Below are positions 26,513 to 34,077 of a stretch of DNA of 64,000 bases, one piece after another. Both the position numbers and the translations under genes were made by a program. Below the pieces are notes generated by a model. That model was not told where the DNA came from. It searched no databases and saw nothing but the letters and a program-made list of their open reading frames with translations. Every line of letters begins with the position of its first letter. Positions within the stretch are counted from its first letter, which is position 1. The stretch is from CAVQDV01 sp963711375. GTDB lineage: Bacteria > Pseudomonadota > Gammaproteobacteria > Coxiellales > Coxiellaceae. The stretch lies in contig CAVQDV010000005.1 of assembly GCA_963711375.1 (NCBI GenBank), positions 2,604,001 through 2,668,000 on the forward strand. The letters run 5' to 3'.

Positions 26513-26820
26513 GAGTTCCATCTTAAGATTCTGGAAAGGTTTTGGCTTTTCTGGTTCTTTGGTCTTTCTGGAACAGAGCCTGCCTAGGGGGTGCTTTCAA
26601 GACCGCGCACGAGCACATCCCTGTGGCGCTTCGTCTTCGGCCCGTCCGGGGCCGAAACGATCTTGAAAGCACCCCCTAGGCAGGCTCTGTTCCAGAAAGA
26701 CCAAAGAACCAGAAAAGCCAAAACCTTTCCAGAATCTTAAGATGGAACGGGTGGATGGGGATCGGGGTGCCGGAACTTATTATTCCCTCTCCCCTTGCGG
26801 GAGAGGGCCAGGGTGAGGGG
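26513..26820 (-). repeat. Composite REP + long-hairpin repeat element, copy 3 (88-bp perfect arms)
   Basis: This fills most of the 416-bp divergent gap between gyrA and the deaminase gene, in the opposite orientation to copies 1 and 2. The arms 26515-26602 and 26661-26748 are perfect 88-bp reverse complements, with no mismatch on reading every base. The 58-nt loop 26603-26660 has its own hairpin (TTCGGCCC / GGGGCCGAA). The leader, reverse-complemented, reads CCCCGATCCCC.TCCACCCGTTCC at 26744-26767, and the far end is GGAACTC at 26513-26519. The REP-like part at 26785-26820 has core CCCTCTCCC/GGGAGAGGG. The loop is homologous to the copy 1 loop. The gyrA and deaminase promoters must lie in or beside this structure. 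Confidence 0.95.
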
Positions 26821-26845
26821 TATTAATTCTATTTAAGGAGCATGT

Positions 26846-28165
26846 ATGCAAACAATCGATTTATTAGTTTCTCCGCGCTGGATTGTGCCGATTATTCCTC
26901 GGAATTCGTTTTTAGAAAATCATAGTATCGCTATAAATCAAGGGAAAATTGTTGCAATTATTCCTTCAGAGGAAGCGCATTTAACATTTACGGCGAAAAC
27001 ACATAAAAAATTGCCGCGGCATGTGGTGATGCCTGGGCTTGTGAATGCTCATACCCACTCTCCTATGACTTTATATCGAGGATTAGCGGATGATTTAAAA
27101 TTAATGGATTGGCTGCAAAATCATATTTGGCCTGCAGAGGGCGAATTAACCTGCCCTGAAAGTATTCGCGCGGGCATGCATTTGGCTTGTGCAGAAATGA
27201 TTCGTGGCGGAACCACTTGCTTTAATGATATGTATTTTTTCCCGAATGAATCTGCCCTTGCTGTTATTGATTCTGGTCTTCGGGCTTGTATTGGGCATAC
27301 CATTATGAATGTTCCTACTGGCTGGGCGAAAGATGAAAATGAATATATTCAAAAAGCTCGAGAGGCTCATAAAGCTCGTCCCGTAAATGAATTAATTACC
27401 TTCAGCGTTTCGCCGCATGCACCTTATACGAATAGCGATCGCAGTTTAAAAATGTCTCTGGAATTAGCGGCGGAATTTGATTCGATTATAAATATGCATA
27501 TTCATGAAGCACGTGGTGAATCTTCTCTAGCTCGATTAAATGAGCTTGGCATTTTAACTGAAAAATTGCTGGCTATTCATATGGTGCATTTAACCGAAGA
27601 AGAAATTGCGCTTTGTGCGGAGAAAAAAATCAGCATTGCTCATTGCCCCGTTTCCAATTTAAAATTGGCGAGCGGTTTTGCACCCATTAAAAAAATTCTG
27701 GATGCGGGAATTAATTTAGCAATTGGCACGGATGGCGCGGCGAGCAATAATAGCCTAGATTTATTTGCTGAAACCAAAACAGCGGCCATTGTGGCCAAAG
27801 CCTATGCGGATGATCCGACGGTTATGCCAGCATTTTCGGCTTTAGAAATGGCGACAATCAATGGTGCAAAAGCCCTGCATTTACAGGATAAAATTGGTTC
27901 CATCGAAAATGGAAAATCAGCTGACATCATTGCGATTGCCTTAGATGATTTTATTACACAGCCCATTTATAATCCGATTTCGCACTTAGCTTATGCGGTT
28001 AATCGTCTACAAGTCTCGGACGTTTGGGTAAATGGAAAATGCCTACTCGAAAATGGGCAGCTTTCTACCCTAAATCCCGAAAAAATCGTAGCGGCGGTAA
28101 AACCCTGGCATGACCGCGCGAAAAAATATGCTTATAGCAGGGAAAAACTAAGTATTAAAGTTTAG
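26846..28165 (+). CDS. mtaD: TRZ/ATZ-family amidohydrolase, probable 5-methylthioadenosine/S-adenosylhomocysteine deaminase
   Basis: Predicted zinc hydrolase deaminating methylthioadenosine or SAH. The 439 residues show the metal-binding set of the amidohydrolase superfamily: PGLVNAHTHSPMTLYRGLAD, SVSPHAPYTNSDRS, NMHIHEARGE (about 225), MVHLTEEEIALCAEKKISIA with AHCPVSNLKLASG, and AIGTDGAASNNSLDLFAE. AAG GAG lies 6 nt before the ATG at 26846. In Pseudomonas a homologue lies near gyrA with mtnA and ubiG, which supports the assignment. mtnA is not present here. The substrate is inferred from family and context; guanine- or chlorohydrolase-like specificity cannot be excluded. Confidence 0.85.
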   Translation: MQTIDLLVSPRWIVPIIPRNSFLENHSIAINQGKIVAIIPSEEAHLTFTAKTHKKLPRHVVMPGLVNAHTHSPMTLYRGLADDLKLMDWLQNHIWPAEGELTCPESIRAGMHLACAEMIRGGTTCFNDMYFFPNESALAVIDSGLRACIGHTIMNVPTGWAKDENEYIQKAREAHKARPVNELITFSVSPHAPYTNSDRSLKMSLELAAEFDSIINMHIHEARGESSLARLNELGILTEKLLAIHMVHLTEEEIALCAEKKISIAHCPVSNLKLASGFAPIKKILDAGINLAIGTDGAASNNSLDLFAETKTAAIVAKAYADDPTVMPAFSALEMATINGAKALHLQDKIGSIENGKSADIIAIALDDFITQPIYNPISHLAYAVNRLQVSDVWVNGKCLLENGQLSTLNPEKIVAAVKPWHDRAKKYAYSREKLSIKV

Positions 28166-28170
28166 GAGAT

Positions 28171-28217
28171 TCTTATCCCCCCTCCCATTGCGGGTGCAGG
28201 ATTATTGAGGGGTAAGC
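28171..28217. repeat. Degenerate REP-like sequence between mtaD and the HMG-CoA lyase gene
   Basis: CTTATCCCCCCTCCC-ATT-GCGGGTGCAGG-ATTATTGAGGGGTAAG resembles the solo repeats at 11185-11225 and 51120-51160, with imperfect pairing. The outer CTTA.CCCC / GGGGTAAG ends still pair. It occupies nearly the whole 72-bp intergenic gap. Confidence 0.6.
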
Positions 28218-28237
28218 CAGAAAAAAAGGAAAAATAA

Positions 28238-29137
28238 ATGCTGCCCAAAAAGGTCATAATAGTAGAAGTCGGCGCGCGAGATGGCCTGCAGAATGAACAC
28301 GCCTTTGTACCTACGGAAATAAAAATAAAATTCATTAATGCACTGACTGATGCCGGATTGCCGGTGATTGAGACAACGAGCTTTGTATCGCCTAATTGGG
28401 TACCTCAAATGGCGGATCAAGATGATATCTATCCACTAATCCACAAAAAACCGGGTGTTTTATACCCTGCCCTCGTTCCGAATTTACGCGGCCTTGATGC
28501 CGCCATAGCCTCTGGCGCCACCGACATTTCGGTTTTCACCGCTGCTTCCGAAACTTTTTCCCAAAAAAATACCAATTGTTCGATAAGCGAAAGTCTCGAC
28601 AGAATTAAATCCGTCTGCGAAAAAGCCTTAAAAAATAATATTCGCGTGAGAGGATATGTATCTTGCGTGCTCGGATGCCCATTTGAGGGCGAAATTGCCG
28701 CAATAAAAGTGAAAGAAGTGGCAGAAGAACTCATAAAATTCGGCTGCTATGAAATTTCCTTAGGCGATACTATCGGCGTTGGCACGGCCGGGAAAGCGAA
28801 AAACCTCATCGAAACACTTACAAAGAATATCCCCATCGAAAAGCTCGCCATCCATTTTCACGACACTTACGGACAGGCCCTAGCGAATATTTATGCCTGC
28901 TTAGAACTGGGCGTTAGCACGATTGATGCATCAACTGGAGGCCTGGGTGGCTGCCCCTACGCACCCGGTGCGGGCGGAAATGTCGCCACAGAAGATGTCA
29001 TTTATTTATTAAACGGACTAAACATTGAAACCGGAGTCGACTTAAATAAAGTCATTCAAGCCAGTAAAATTGTGCTTGATTTTCTGAAGCATACCACTCG
29101 ATCAAAAGCGGCCCAGGCATTATTAGCTAAAAAATGA
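28238..29137 (+). CDS. mvaB: Hydroxymethylglutaryl-CoA lyase
   Basis: Cleaves HMG-CoA to acetyl-CoA and acetoacetate in leucine degradation and ketone-body metabolism. The 299 residues form a DRE-TIM-type barrel: VEVGARDGLQNEHAF (substrate-binding Arg-Asp), ETTSFVSPNWVPQM, YVSCVLGCPFEG, EISLGDTIGVGT, the metal-binding HFHDTYGQALANIYA and the active-site Cys loop GLGGCPYAPGAGGNVATED. AAAAGGA lies upstream of the ATG at 28238. The usual leucine-degradation partners (liuABC) are not nearby. The partial 3-hydroxybutyrate dehydrogenase at the right edge could use the acetoacetate produced. Confidence 0.95.
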   Translation: MLPKKVIIVEVGARDGLQNEHAFVPTEIKIKFINALTDAGLPVIETTSFVSPNWVPQMADQDDIYPLIHKKPGVLYPALVPNLRGLDAAIASGATDISVFTAASETFSQKNTNCSISESLDRIKSVCEKALKNNIRVRGYVSCVLGCPFEGEIAAIKVKEVAEELIKFGCYEISLGDTIGVGTAGKAKNLIETLTKNIPIEKLAIHFHDTYGQALANIYACLELGVSTIDASTGGLGGCPYAPGAGGNVATEDVIYLLNGLNIETGVDLNKVIQASKIVLDFLKHTTRSKAAQALLAKK

Positions 29138-29139
29138 TG

Positions 29140-29165
29140 CTGCTCTCCCAACAAGGTGAGAGCAG
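29140..29165. terminator. Probable bidirectional terminator between mvaB and typA
   Basis: Inverted repeat CTGCTCTC (29140-29147) and GAGAGCAG (29158-29165) with a 10-nt loop, between convergent genes. It starts 2 nt after the mvaB stop and ends 4 nt before the typA stop. The A/T tracts are short (AAAA on each side), so termination strength is uncertain. Confidence 0.55.
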
Positions 29166-29169
29166 AAAA

Positions 29170-30981
29170 TTAGGATTTCGGAGCGCGCTTTCTTTCGTTT
29201 TCTTTTAAGAATTTTTTACGAATACGAATTGATTTTGGCGTTACTTCGACGAGTTCATCATCTTCGATAAAATCTAAAGCTTGCTCAAGCGTATATTGAA
29301 TCGGCGGGGTTAAAATAATGTTTTCATCCGAACCGGAAGCGCGCATATTGGTTAATTGTTTTTCTTTCGTCACGTTAACGACTAAATCATTGTCACGAGA
29401 ATGAATACCAACCACCATGCCTTCATAAACTTCCGTTTGTGGATGTAACATCATTTGACCGCGTTCTTGCAAATTAAATAACGCAAAACCTCGGGTTATT
29501 CCAGGCACACTCGCAATCATCACGCCACGAGTACGACCGGCCATTCCTAATGTCACATGAGGACCAAAATGATCAAACACGTGATGCATAATTCCGGTTC
29601 CCGAAGTAGACGTTAAAAATTTCGAGTGAAAACCAATTAATCCGCGTGTTGGAATCACATAATCCAAACGGACACGACCATGCGCATCGGGCTGCATATT
29701 TTTTAAATCACCACGACGCTGCGCTAATTCCTGCATGACTGCACCTTGATAATTTTGCGGAACGTCGATAATTAATTCTTCATAGGGCTCAACTTTTTGT
29801 CCGTCGACTTCTTTGGTAATAACCTCAGGACGCGAGACCGCTAATTCAAAACCTTCACGACGCATCGTCTCAATTAAAATTGCTAAATGTAATTCACCAC
29901 GGCCCGAGACAATAAATTTATCACGTGCGTCATTATAGCCAACACGGAGTGCTACGTTTGCAATTAATTCCCGCTCTAAACGTTCTTTAATTTGTCGACT
30001 TGTTACAAATTGCCCTTCTTTTCCGGCAAAAGGTGAATCATTGACTTGGAAAGTCATGCTGACCGTTGGTTCATCCACAGTTAAAGGCGGTAAAGCTTCG
30101 ACATTGAGCGGATCACATAAAGTATCGGAAATATGAATGCCTTCAATACCAGTTACTGCAACAATATCTCCCGCGGAAGCGGATGGAATTTCGACACGGC
30201 CTAAGCCCATGTAGCCCAAAATTTGCAATATGCGGGCATTTCGTTTCTTGCCTTCTGAATCGATGACAGCCACATTTGTATTGCGATTAATTTTTCCACG
30301 CGTAATTCGGCCGATACCAATGGCGCCGACATAACTGGAATAATCCAGCGCACTAATTTGCATTTGGAATGGGCCATTAATATCCACTTTTGGAGGGGGC
30401 ACTTTTTGAGTGATTAATTCAAATAAAGGTTCCATCGTGGTGCTGGGTTTTGAAAGATCCAAGGTAGCATAACCTTGCAAGGCGCTCGCATAAATAATCG
30501 GAAAATCGAGCTGTTCATCAGTGGCGCCTAAATTATCGAATAAATCGAAAATTTGGTCGACAACCCATTCGGGTCTCGCGCCTTCGCGATCCACTTTGTT
30601 AATAACTACAATCGGTTTTAATCCCCAGGAAAAGGCCTTTTGCGTAACGAAACGCGTTTGGGGCATGGGACCATCAACGGCATCGACCAGCAATAATACT
30701 GAATCGACCATCGATAAAATTCGTTCCACTTCGCCACCAAAATCGGCGTGACCAGGAGTATCCACAATGTTAATACGAAAATCATGCCATTTAATGGCCG
30801 TATTTTTCGCTAAAATGGTGATGCCACGTTCTTTTTCAAGATCGTTGGAATCCATCATACGTTCCACCAAGGCGGAACGCTCCGGCAAGCTGCCTGATTG
30901 TCGCAACAATTGATCCACTAAGGTTGTTTTACCATGGTCAACGTGGGCGATAATCGCTATATTACGTATGTTTTCTATCAT
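29170..30981 (-). CDS. typA: Ribosome-associated GTPase TypA/BipA
   Basis: A translational GTPase of the EF-G family, acting on ribosomes during assembly and stress or cold adaptation. The protein has 603 residues from the ATG at 30981 (MIENIRNIAIIAHVDHGKTT). The G domain shows AHVDHGKTTLVDQLL, RGITILAKN, VDTPGHADFGGEVER, NKVDREGARPEW. Domain II and the BipA-specific C-terminus (RGLIGFHSKFLT, GTGIMHHVFDHFGP, QLTNMRASGSDE) follow. A 12-codon upstream extension lies in the birA region and has no ribosome site. It is divergent from birA, with only 17 bp between the start codons. Confidence 0.97.
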   Translation of the reverse strand: MIENIRNIAIIAHVDHGKTTLVDQLLRQSGSLPERSALVERMMDSNDLEKERGITILAKNTAIKWHDFRINIVDTPGHADFGGEVERILSMVDSVLLLVDAVDGPMPQTRFVTQKAFSWGLKPIVVINKVDREGARPEWVVDQIFDLFDNLGATDEQLDFPIIYASALQGYATLDLSKPSTTMEPLFELITQKVPPPKVDINGPFQMQISALDYSSYVGAIGIGRITRGKINRNTNVAVIDSEGKKRNARILQILGYMGLGRVEIPSASAGDIVAVTGIEGIHISDTLCDPLNVEALPPLTVDEPTVSMTFQVNDSPFAGKEGQFVTSRQIKERLERELIANVALRVGYNDARDKFIVSGRGELHLAILIETMRREGFELAVSRPEVITKEVDGQKVEPYEELIIDVPQNYQGAVMQELAQRRGDLKNMQPDAHGRVRLDYVIPTRGLIGFHSKFLTSTSGTGIMHHVFDHFGPHVTLGMAGRTRGVMIASVPGITRGFALFNLQERGQMMLHPQTEVYEGMVVGIHSRDNDLVVNVTKEKQLTNMRASGSDENIILTPPIQYTLEQALDFIEDDELVEVTPKSIRIRKKFLKENERKRAPKS

Positions 30982-30998
30982 GCCGTGGAGTCTAAAGG

Positions 30999-32000
30999 AT
31001 GAAAGCAATAAAAACAACCGAAAAAGTGCTGCAAATGCTTGCAGATGGTGAATTTCATTCCACGGAGCAGCTTGGAGAGGCCTTAAGTGTCACTCGAAGT
31101 GCCATTTTGAAGTCCATTCAAGAGCTTTCGGAAGGATATCAGCTTAGGCTTGATTTGGTGGCTGGGAAAGGCTATCGGCTTGCTAATAAGATTGAAAGGC
31201 TGGATAAAGAGCTCATTTCGGCTAACCTCAAGAAGATTACTCTTATGCAACTGGATGAGATTATCATTTTAGGGCAGATCGATTCTACTAATGATTATTT
31301 GATGAAAAGGGTTAGGCTGAGGGGGCCCAATATCGCCTGCTTCGCAGAACAACAAACCCAAGGCAAAGGTCGCCGAGGCAGACAATGGATCTCTCCCTTT
31401 GGCCACAATATCTATCACTCTCTCCTCTGGTCTTTTTCAAAAGACGCCAGCGAAATTATGGGGCTCAGTTTAGCGATCGCTGTCGCGGGCTTAGAGGCCC
31501 TACAAGAATATGGGATTAAAAAAAATCTAGCGCTAAAATGGCCAAATGATATTTATTATGGCAATAAAAAATTATCCGGAATTTTACTGGAAATGTCCGC
31601 CCAAGCGCACGATACTTGCCAAGTCGTCATTGGCATCGGCATCAACACACAACTGCCTCCGGAAGAGGCTAAACAAATTGATCAGCCTTTTACAAGCCTG
31701 GAGGAAATTCTAAAAACTCCAGTGAGTAGAAATAAGCTCGCCGGCATTTTGCTAAATCATCTCATCCGCGCCATTCAGCTGTTTGACAAAGAGGGCCTTG
31801 CCCCATTTTTAAATCGCTGGGAATCCTATGATTACCTAAAAAATCGTAAAATTCATCTGGAAAACCAAGGCAAAAAAATAAGCGGCATTATGCAAGGCAT
31901 TTCCAATCAAGGTGCCCTACTATTAGAGACAGATGGAAAAATACATTCGTATTTCAGTGGAGATACGAGTGTTAAAATCCCGAATTTTTTTCTCTCATGA
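30999..32000 (+). CDS. birA: Biotin-protein ligase / biotin operon repressor BirA
   Basis: Activates biotin to biotinyl-AMP and attaches it to the biotin carboxyl carrier protein. The full-length form also represses biotin genes. The 333 residues comprise an N-terminal winged HTH (about 1-62; FHSTEQLGEALSVTRSAILK), the catalytic domain with QTQGKGRRGRQWISPFGHNI (the GRGRRGR loop), LALKWPNDIYYGNKKLSGIL (active-site Lys) and GIGIN, and a C-terminal SH3-like domain. GGAG lies 8 nt before the ATG at 30999. It is divergent from typA by 17 bp and convergent with the DedA gene (6-nt overlap). Confidence 0.95.
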   Translation: MKAIKTTEKVLQMLADGEFHSTEQLGEALSVTRSAILKSIQELSEGYQLRLDLVAGKGYRLANKIERLDKELISANLKKITLMQLDEIIILGQIDSTNDYLMKRVRLRGPNIACFAEQQTQGKGRRGRQWISPFGHNIYHSLLWSFSKDASEIMGLSLAIAVAGLEALQEYGIKKNLALKWPNDIYYGNKKLSGILLEMSAQAHDTCQVVIGIGINTQLPPEEAKQIDQPFTSLEEILKTPVSRNKLAGILLNHLIRAIQLFDKEGLAPFLNRWESYDYLKNRKIHLENQGKKISGIMQGISNQGALLLETDGKIHSYFSGDTSVKIPNFFLS

Positions 32001-32606
32001 GTGTGAAAATTTCTTTTTAAAATATTCAAAAATCCCGGGCAAAATCGAAAGGAAAATAACACCTACAACAATTGGCATAATATATTTTCCGGCATCTGGA
32101 ATAATCCCTCCTAATAAATATCCTAATATCGGCAAGCCGAGCGCCCAGAGCATAGCTCCAATGAGATTAAAAATTAAGTATTTTCGCAAAGGCATTTCGG
32201 CCATGCCAGCCGCTATCGGAATAAACGTGCGAACCACCGGGACAAAACGGCCCAAAATTAAGGTCTTACCTCCGTGGCGTTCGTAAAAAACTTTAGTTCT
32301 CTCTATGTACCTTTTTCGAAACCAAAAGGATTCCTTTCTTGCCATCAGCCAATGTTCTAAGCGGTAACCAAACCAATACCCAAAGGCATAGCCCGAAAAG
32401 GCCGTTACGACTAACACAGGAATTAAAATGAAAATATTAAAAACCCCCTGCGAAGCCAAAACGCCAGATACAAAGAGCAAACTATCTCCAGGCAAGAAAA
32501 ACCCGAAAAACAAGCCAGTTTCTAAAAAAATAATCAGCACCAAACCAAAATAGCCCAGCGTACTAATCCAGTGCGTTAAATCCACGTGATGTAAAAAATC
32601 AAACAT
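31995..32606 (-). CDS. DedA/VTT-domain inner membrane protein
   Basis: A 203-residue multipass membrane protein of the DedA family, members of which maintain proton-motive force and may flip undecaprenyl phosphate or phospholipids. Signatures: GYFGLVLIIFLETGLFFGFF then LPGDSLLFVSGVLAS (acidic Glu/Asp positions), FGYWFGYRLE and GRFVPVVRTFIPIAAGMAEM with the two conserved arginines. The C-tail is basic (FEYFKKKFSHS). It overlaps the birA 3' end by 6 nt in convergent orientation. The substrate is unknown. Confidence 0.9.
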   Translation of the reverse strand: MFDFLHHVDLTHWISTLGYFGLVLIIFLETGLFFGFFLPGDSLLFVSGVLASQGVFNIFILIPVLVVTAFSGYAFGYWFGYRLEHWLMARKESFWFRKRYIERTKVFYERHGGKTLILGRFVPVVRTFIPIAAGMAEMPLRKYLIFNLIGAMLWALGLPILGYLLGGIIPDAGKYIMPIVVGVIFLSILPGIFEYFKKKFSHS

Positions 32607-32873
32607 CTTGAAGCTCTCGTTATTTCCATCCTGCTCACCATTATATCCCCCTTTAACATGGGGCGCGATTTAAATTTAAGTTTTCTTACGCTAATACCCA
32701 TTCCTAAACCAAATGAGTTCCATCAGTGATTAGGGGAAAAATACGGTATTTTAAAAAACATATCTTCTGGTACATTTGGCCTTGTTGCCGGCGCATTCTT
32801 AGGTTCAACAAAATTCAGAAAATTCTTAACAATATGTATTGCTATTGTATATACAATATGTGCTATAATAAAT
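32607..32873 (+). promoter_or_regulatory. Gap upstream of the toxin-antitoxin pair, with promoter and palindromic operator
   Basis: Near the right end lies an extended -10, TGCTATAAT (32861-32869), with a weak -35 TTGCTA (32839-32844, 19-nt spacer). The perfect 16-bp palindrome TATTGTATATACAATA (32843-32858) lies between them, and ACAATATGT is repeated directly at 32830 and 32854. This is a likely operator for the CopG-like antitoxin. From 32730 to 32873 a stop-free frame continues into the toxin gene and would encode a hydrophobic stretch, but it has no ATG/GTG/TTG. The rest (32607-32729) shows nothing recognisable. Confidence 0.6.
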
Positions 32874-33167
32874 ATGTTAGATAAGCATTTAAAGATAAGC
32901 CAACGGATCTTAGCGAAGCTAAGGGAAAAGCATCAGGTCAAAATTGATGAAATTTGGGAATGTTTTTTCAATAGAGTTCACGGATTCTTGGAAGACACTC
33001 GTGTTAACCATAAAACAGAGCCTCCTACACCTTGGTTTATTGCAGAAACAGATAAAGGGAGGTTCTTAAAAATTGTATTTATGGAACTAGAAAATGGTCA
33101 ATATGAAATTAAAACGGCTTATGAACCAAATGATTTAGAGGTAAAAATTTATGAAACATATTCCTAA
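32874..33167 (+). CDS. BrnT-like toxin candidate of a type II toxin-antitoxin pair
   Basis: A 97-residue protein with the pattern H.VK.DEI.ECF.NR..G.LEDTR..H.T.PPTPWFIAETD.GR.LK.VF and ending IKTAYEP.D.EV.IYE. I recognise this as the small family often found beside CopG/BrnA-like antitoxins, sometimes labelled ADP-ribosyl-(dinitrogen reductase) hydrolase. It is probably a BrnT-like RNase fold, but the activity is inferred. The ATG at 32874 has no Shine-Dalgarno and lies only 4 nt after the -10 hexamer, so the mRNA would be leaderless or nearly so. It overlaps the antitoxin gene by 17 nt, in toxin-first order. Confidence 0.75.
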   Translation: MLDKHLKISQRILAKLREKHQVKIDEIWECFFNRVHGFLEDTRVNHKTEPPTPWFIAETDKGRFLKIVFMELENGQYEIKTAYEPNDLEVKIYETYS

Positions 33168-33429
33168 AAAAAAGATGCCAGAAGAGGCCTGGGAAAAAAG
33201 AGAAAAGGGAGCATCAGAATCCCACACTCGAAAAGTTTCAGTGCGACGCGAAAAGGCTGTAGATGATGGCTTAGGGCTCATCATGATTTCTATCAGACTT
33301 CAAAAAGAAATTATCGATGAATTGAAACACCTAGCTCATGAAACTGGCATTGGTTATCAACCTTATATACGCCAACTCTTGGTGCAGCATGTGAGAGGGA
33401 AGAAAAAACGCTTTGCGACATTTGGATAA
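33151..33429 (+). CDS. BrnA/CopG-like antitoxin
   Basis: A 92-residue basic protein. Residues about 48-80 read ISIRLQKEIIDELKHLAHET then GIGYQPYIRQLLVQHV, a ribbon-helix-helix: a beta strand ISIRL, then two helices around the GIGYQ turn. The N-terminal half (residues 1-45, Lys/Glu/Arg-rich) is likely the flexible toxin-binding part. It overlaps the toxin gene by 17 nt. It probably binds the palindrome at 32843-32858 and represses the pair, as for other RHH antitoxins; this is inferred. Confidence 0.8.
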   Translation: MKHIPKKKMPEEAWEKREKGASESHTRKVSVRREKAVDDGLGLIMISIRLQKEIIDELKHLAHETGIGYQPYIRQLLVQHVRGKKKRFATFG

Positions 33430-33546
33430 TGTAAACTTAGGGCGCTTTAACCAAAATGCTCAAATCCACACCATCCCCCATTTAACCCAAGCGATAAGAA
33501 TAATCTCGAAAATGGACTATACTTTGTACAGTAATAAGGGGGTTTT

Positions 33547-34077
33547 ATGTATGCTTTCAACTTTCCTTTGAAATTCAGTGGCTTGATCGCGACATTTGTA
33601 GCGGGCCTATTCTTAACTCCTACTCTGAGTTTTGCTCAGCCAGACTTGAGATCGATACTCACGGTTTATGATAACATTGAGAATACAAGTATAAGTCTAG
33701 CCGTCCAGGGGGTTCCAAAATCTGGTGCGTCATGCAAACAATCCGATGCTTTTAGTTGGAGCCCGAGCTGCGCGGTAACTGGAGATTCCAATCAAAATAG
33801 GGTTTCTTGCGTTCTACCTCTCCCACCCAAGACCCAAGTTTGCTATGACATCGAGCTAATGGCTCCACTTTCTGTTAATACGAGTTCGGTTTCCATTGAC
33901 TCAAGCTGCCCAATACTTACAGACAAACAAGTGATTAAAAGCAATGACACTCAAACCATCGCCTTAGTATTTTCAGCAGAATTTAATCCAACTGGTCAGT
34001 CTACAGAACAATTCAGCATTGGATGGAATCCTAATACTGGAGGAATAAATGTAAGCTGCCCTAGCCAATCCCCATAA
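33547..34077 (+). CDS. Secreted six-cysteine protein of unknown function
   Basis: A 176-residue precursor. The N-terminus has a signal peptide (GLIATFVAGLFLTPTLSFA, cleavage probably before QPDLRS). The mature part of about 145 residues is rich in Ser/Thr/Asn, has six cysteines (SCKQ, SCAV, SCVL, VCYD, SCPIL, SCPS) that could form three disulfides, and looks beta-rich. I know no family for it. AAGGGGG precedes the ATG at 33547. A -10 like TATACT lies at 33518-33523 with no good -35, so regulation may need an activator. Its 3' end overlaps the convergent uvrB 3' end by 17 nt. It is probably periplasmic or extracellular. Confidence 0.7.
   Translation: MYAFNFPLKFSGLIATFVAGLFLTPTLSFAQPDLRSILTVYDNIENTSISLAVQGVPKSGASCKQSDAFSWSPSCAVTGDSNQNRVSCVLPLPPKTQVCYDIELMAPLSVNTSSVSIDSSCPILTDKQVIKSNDTQTIALVFSAEFNPTGQSTEQFSIGWNPNTGGINVSCPSQSP

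Noticed and set aside
8367..26820. CRISPR array interpretation of the repeats
   Set aside because: The repeats are three dispersed palindromes kilobases apart with no regular spacing and no cas genes in the window.
26513..26820. Insertion sequence or transposon interpretation of copy 3
   Set aside because: There is no transposase frame and no target-site duplication could be read at the ends. A non-autonomous (MITE-like) origin remains possible but is not shown.
32730..32873. Stop-free hydrophobic extension upstream of the BrnT-like toxin
   Set aside because: It has no ATG, GTG or TTG, and the promoter and operator lie inside it. It may be a fossil of a membrane gene but cannot be supported as coding.
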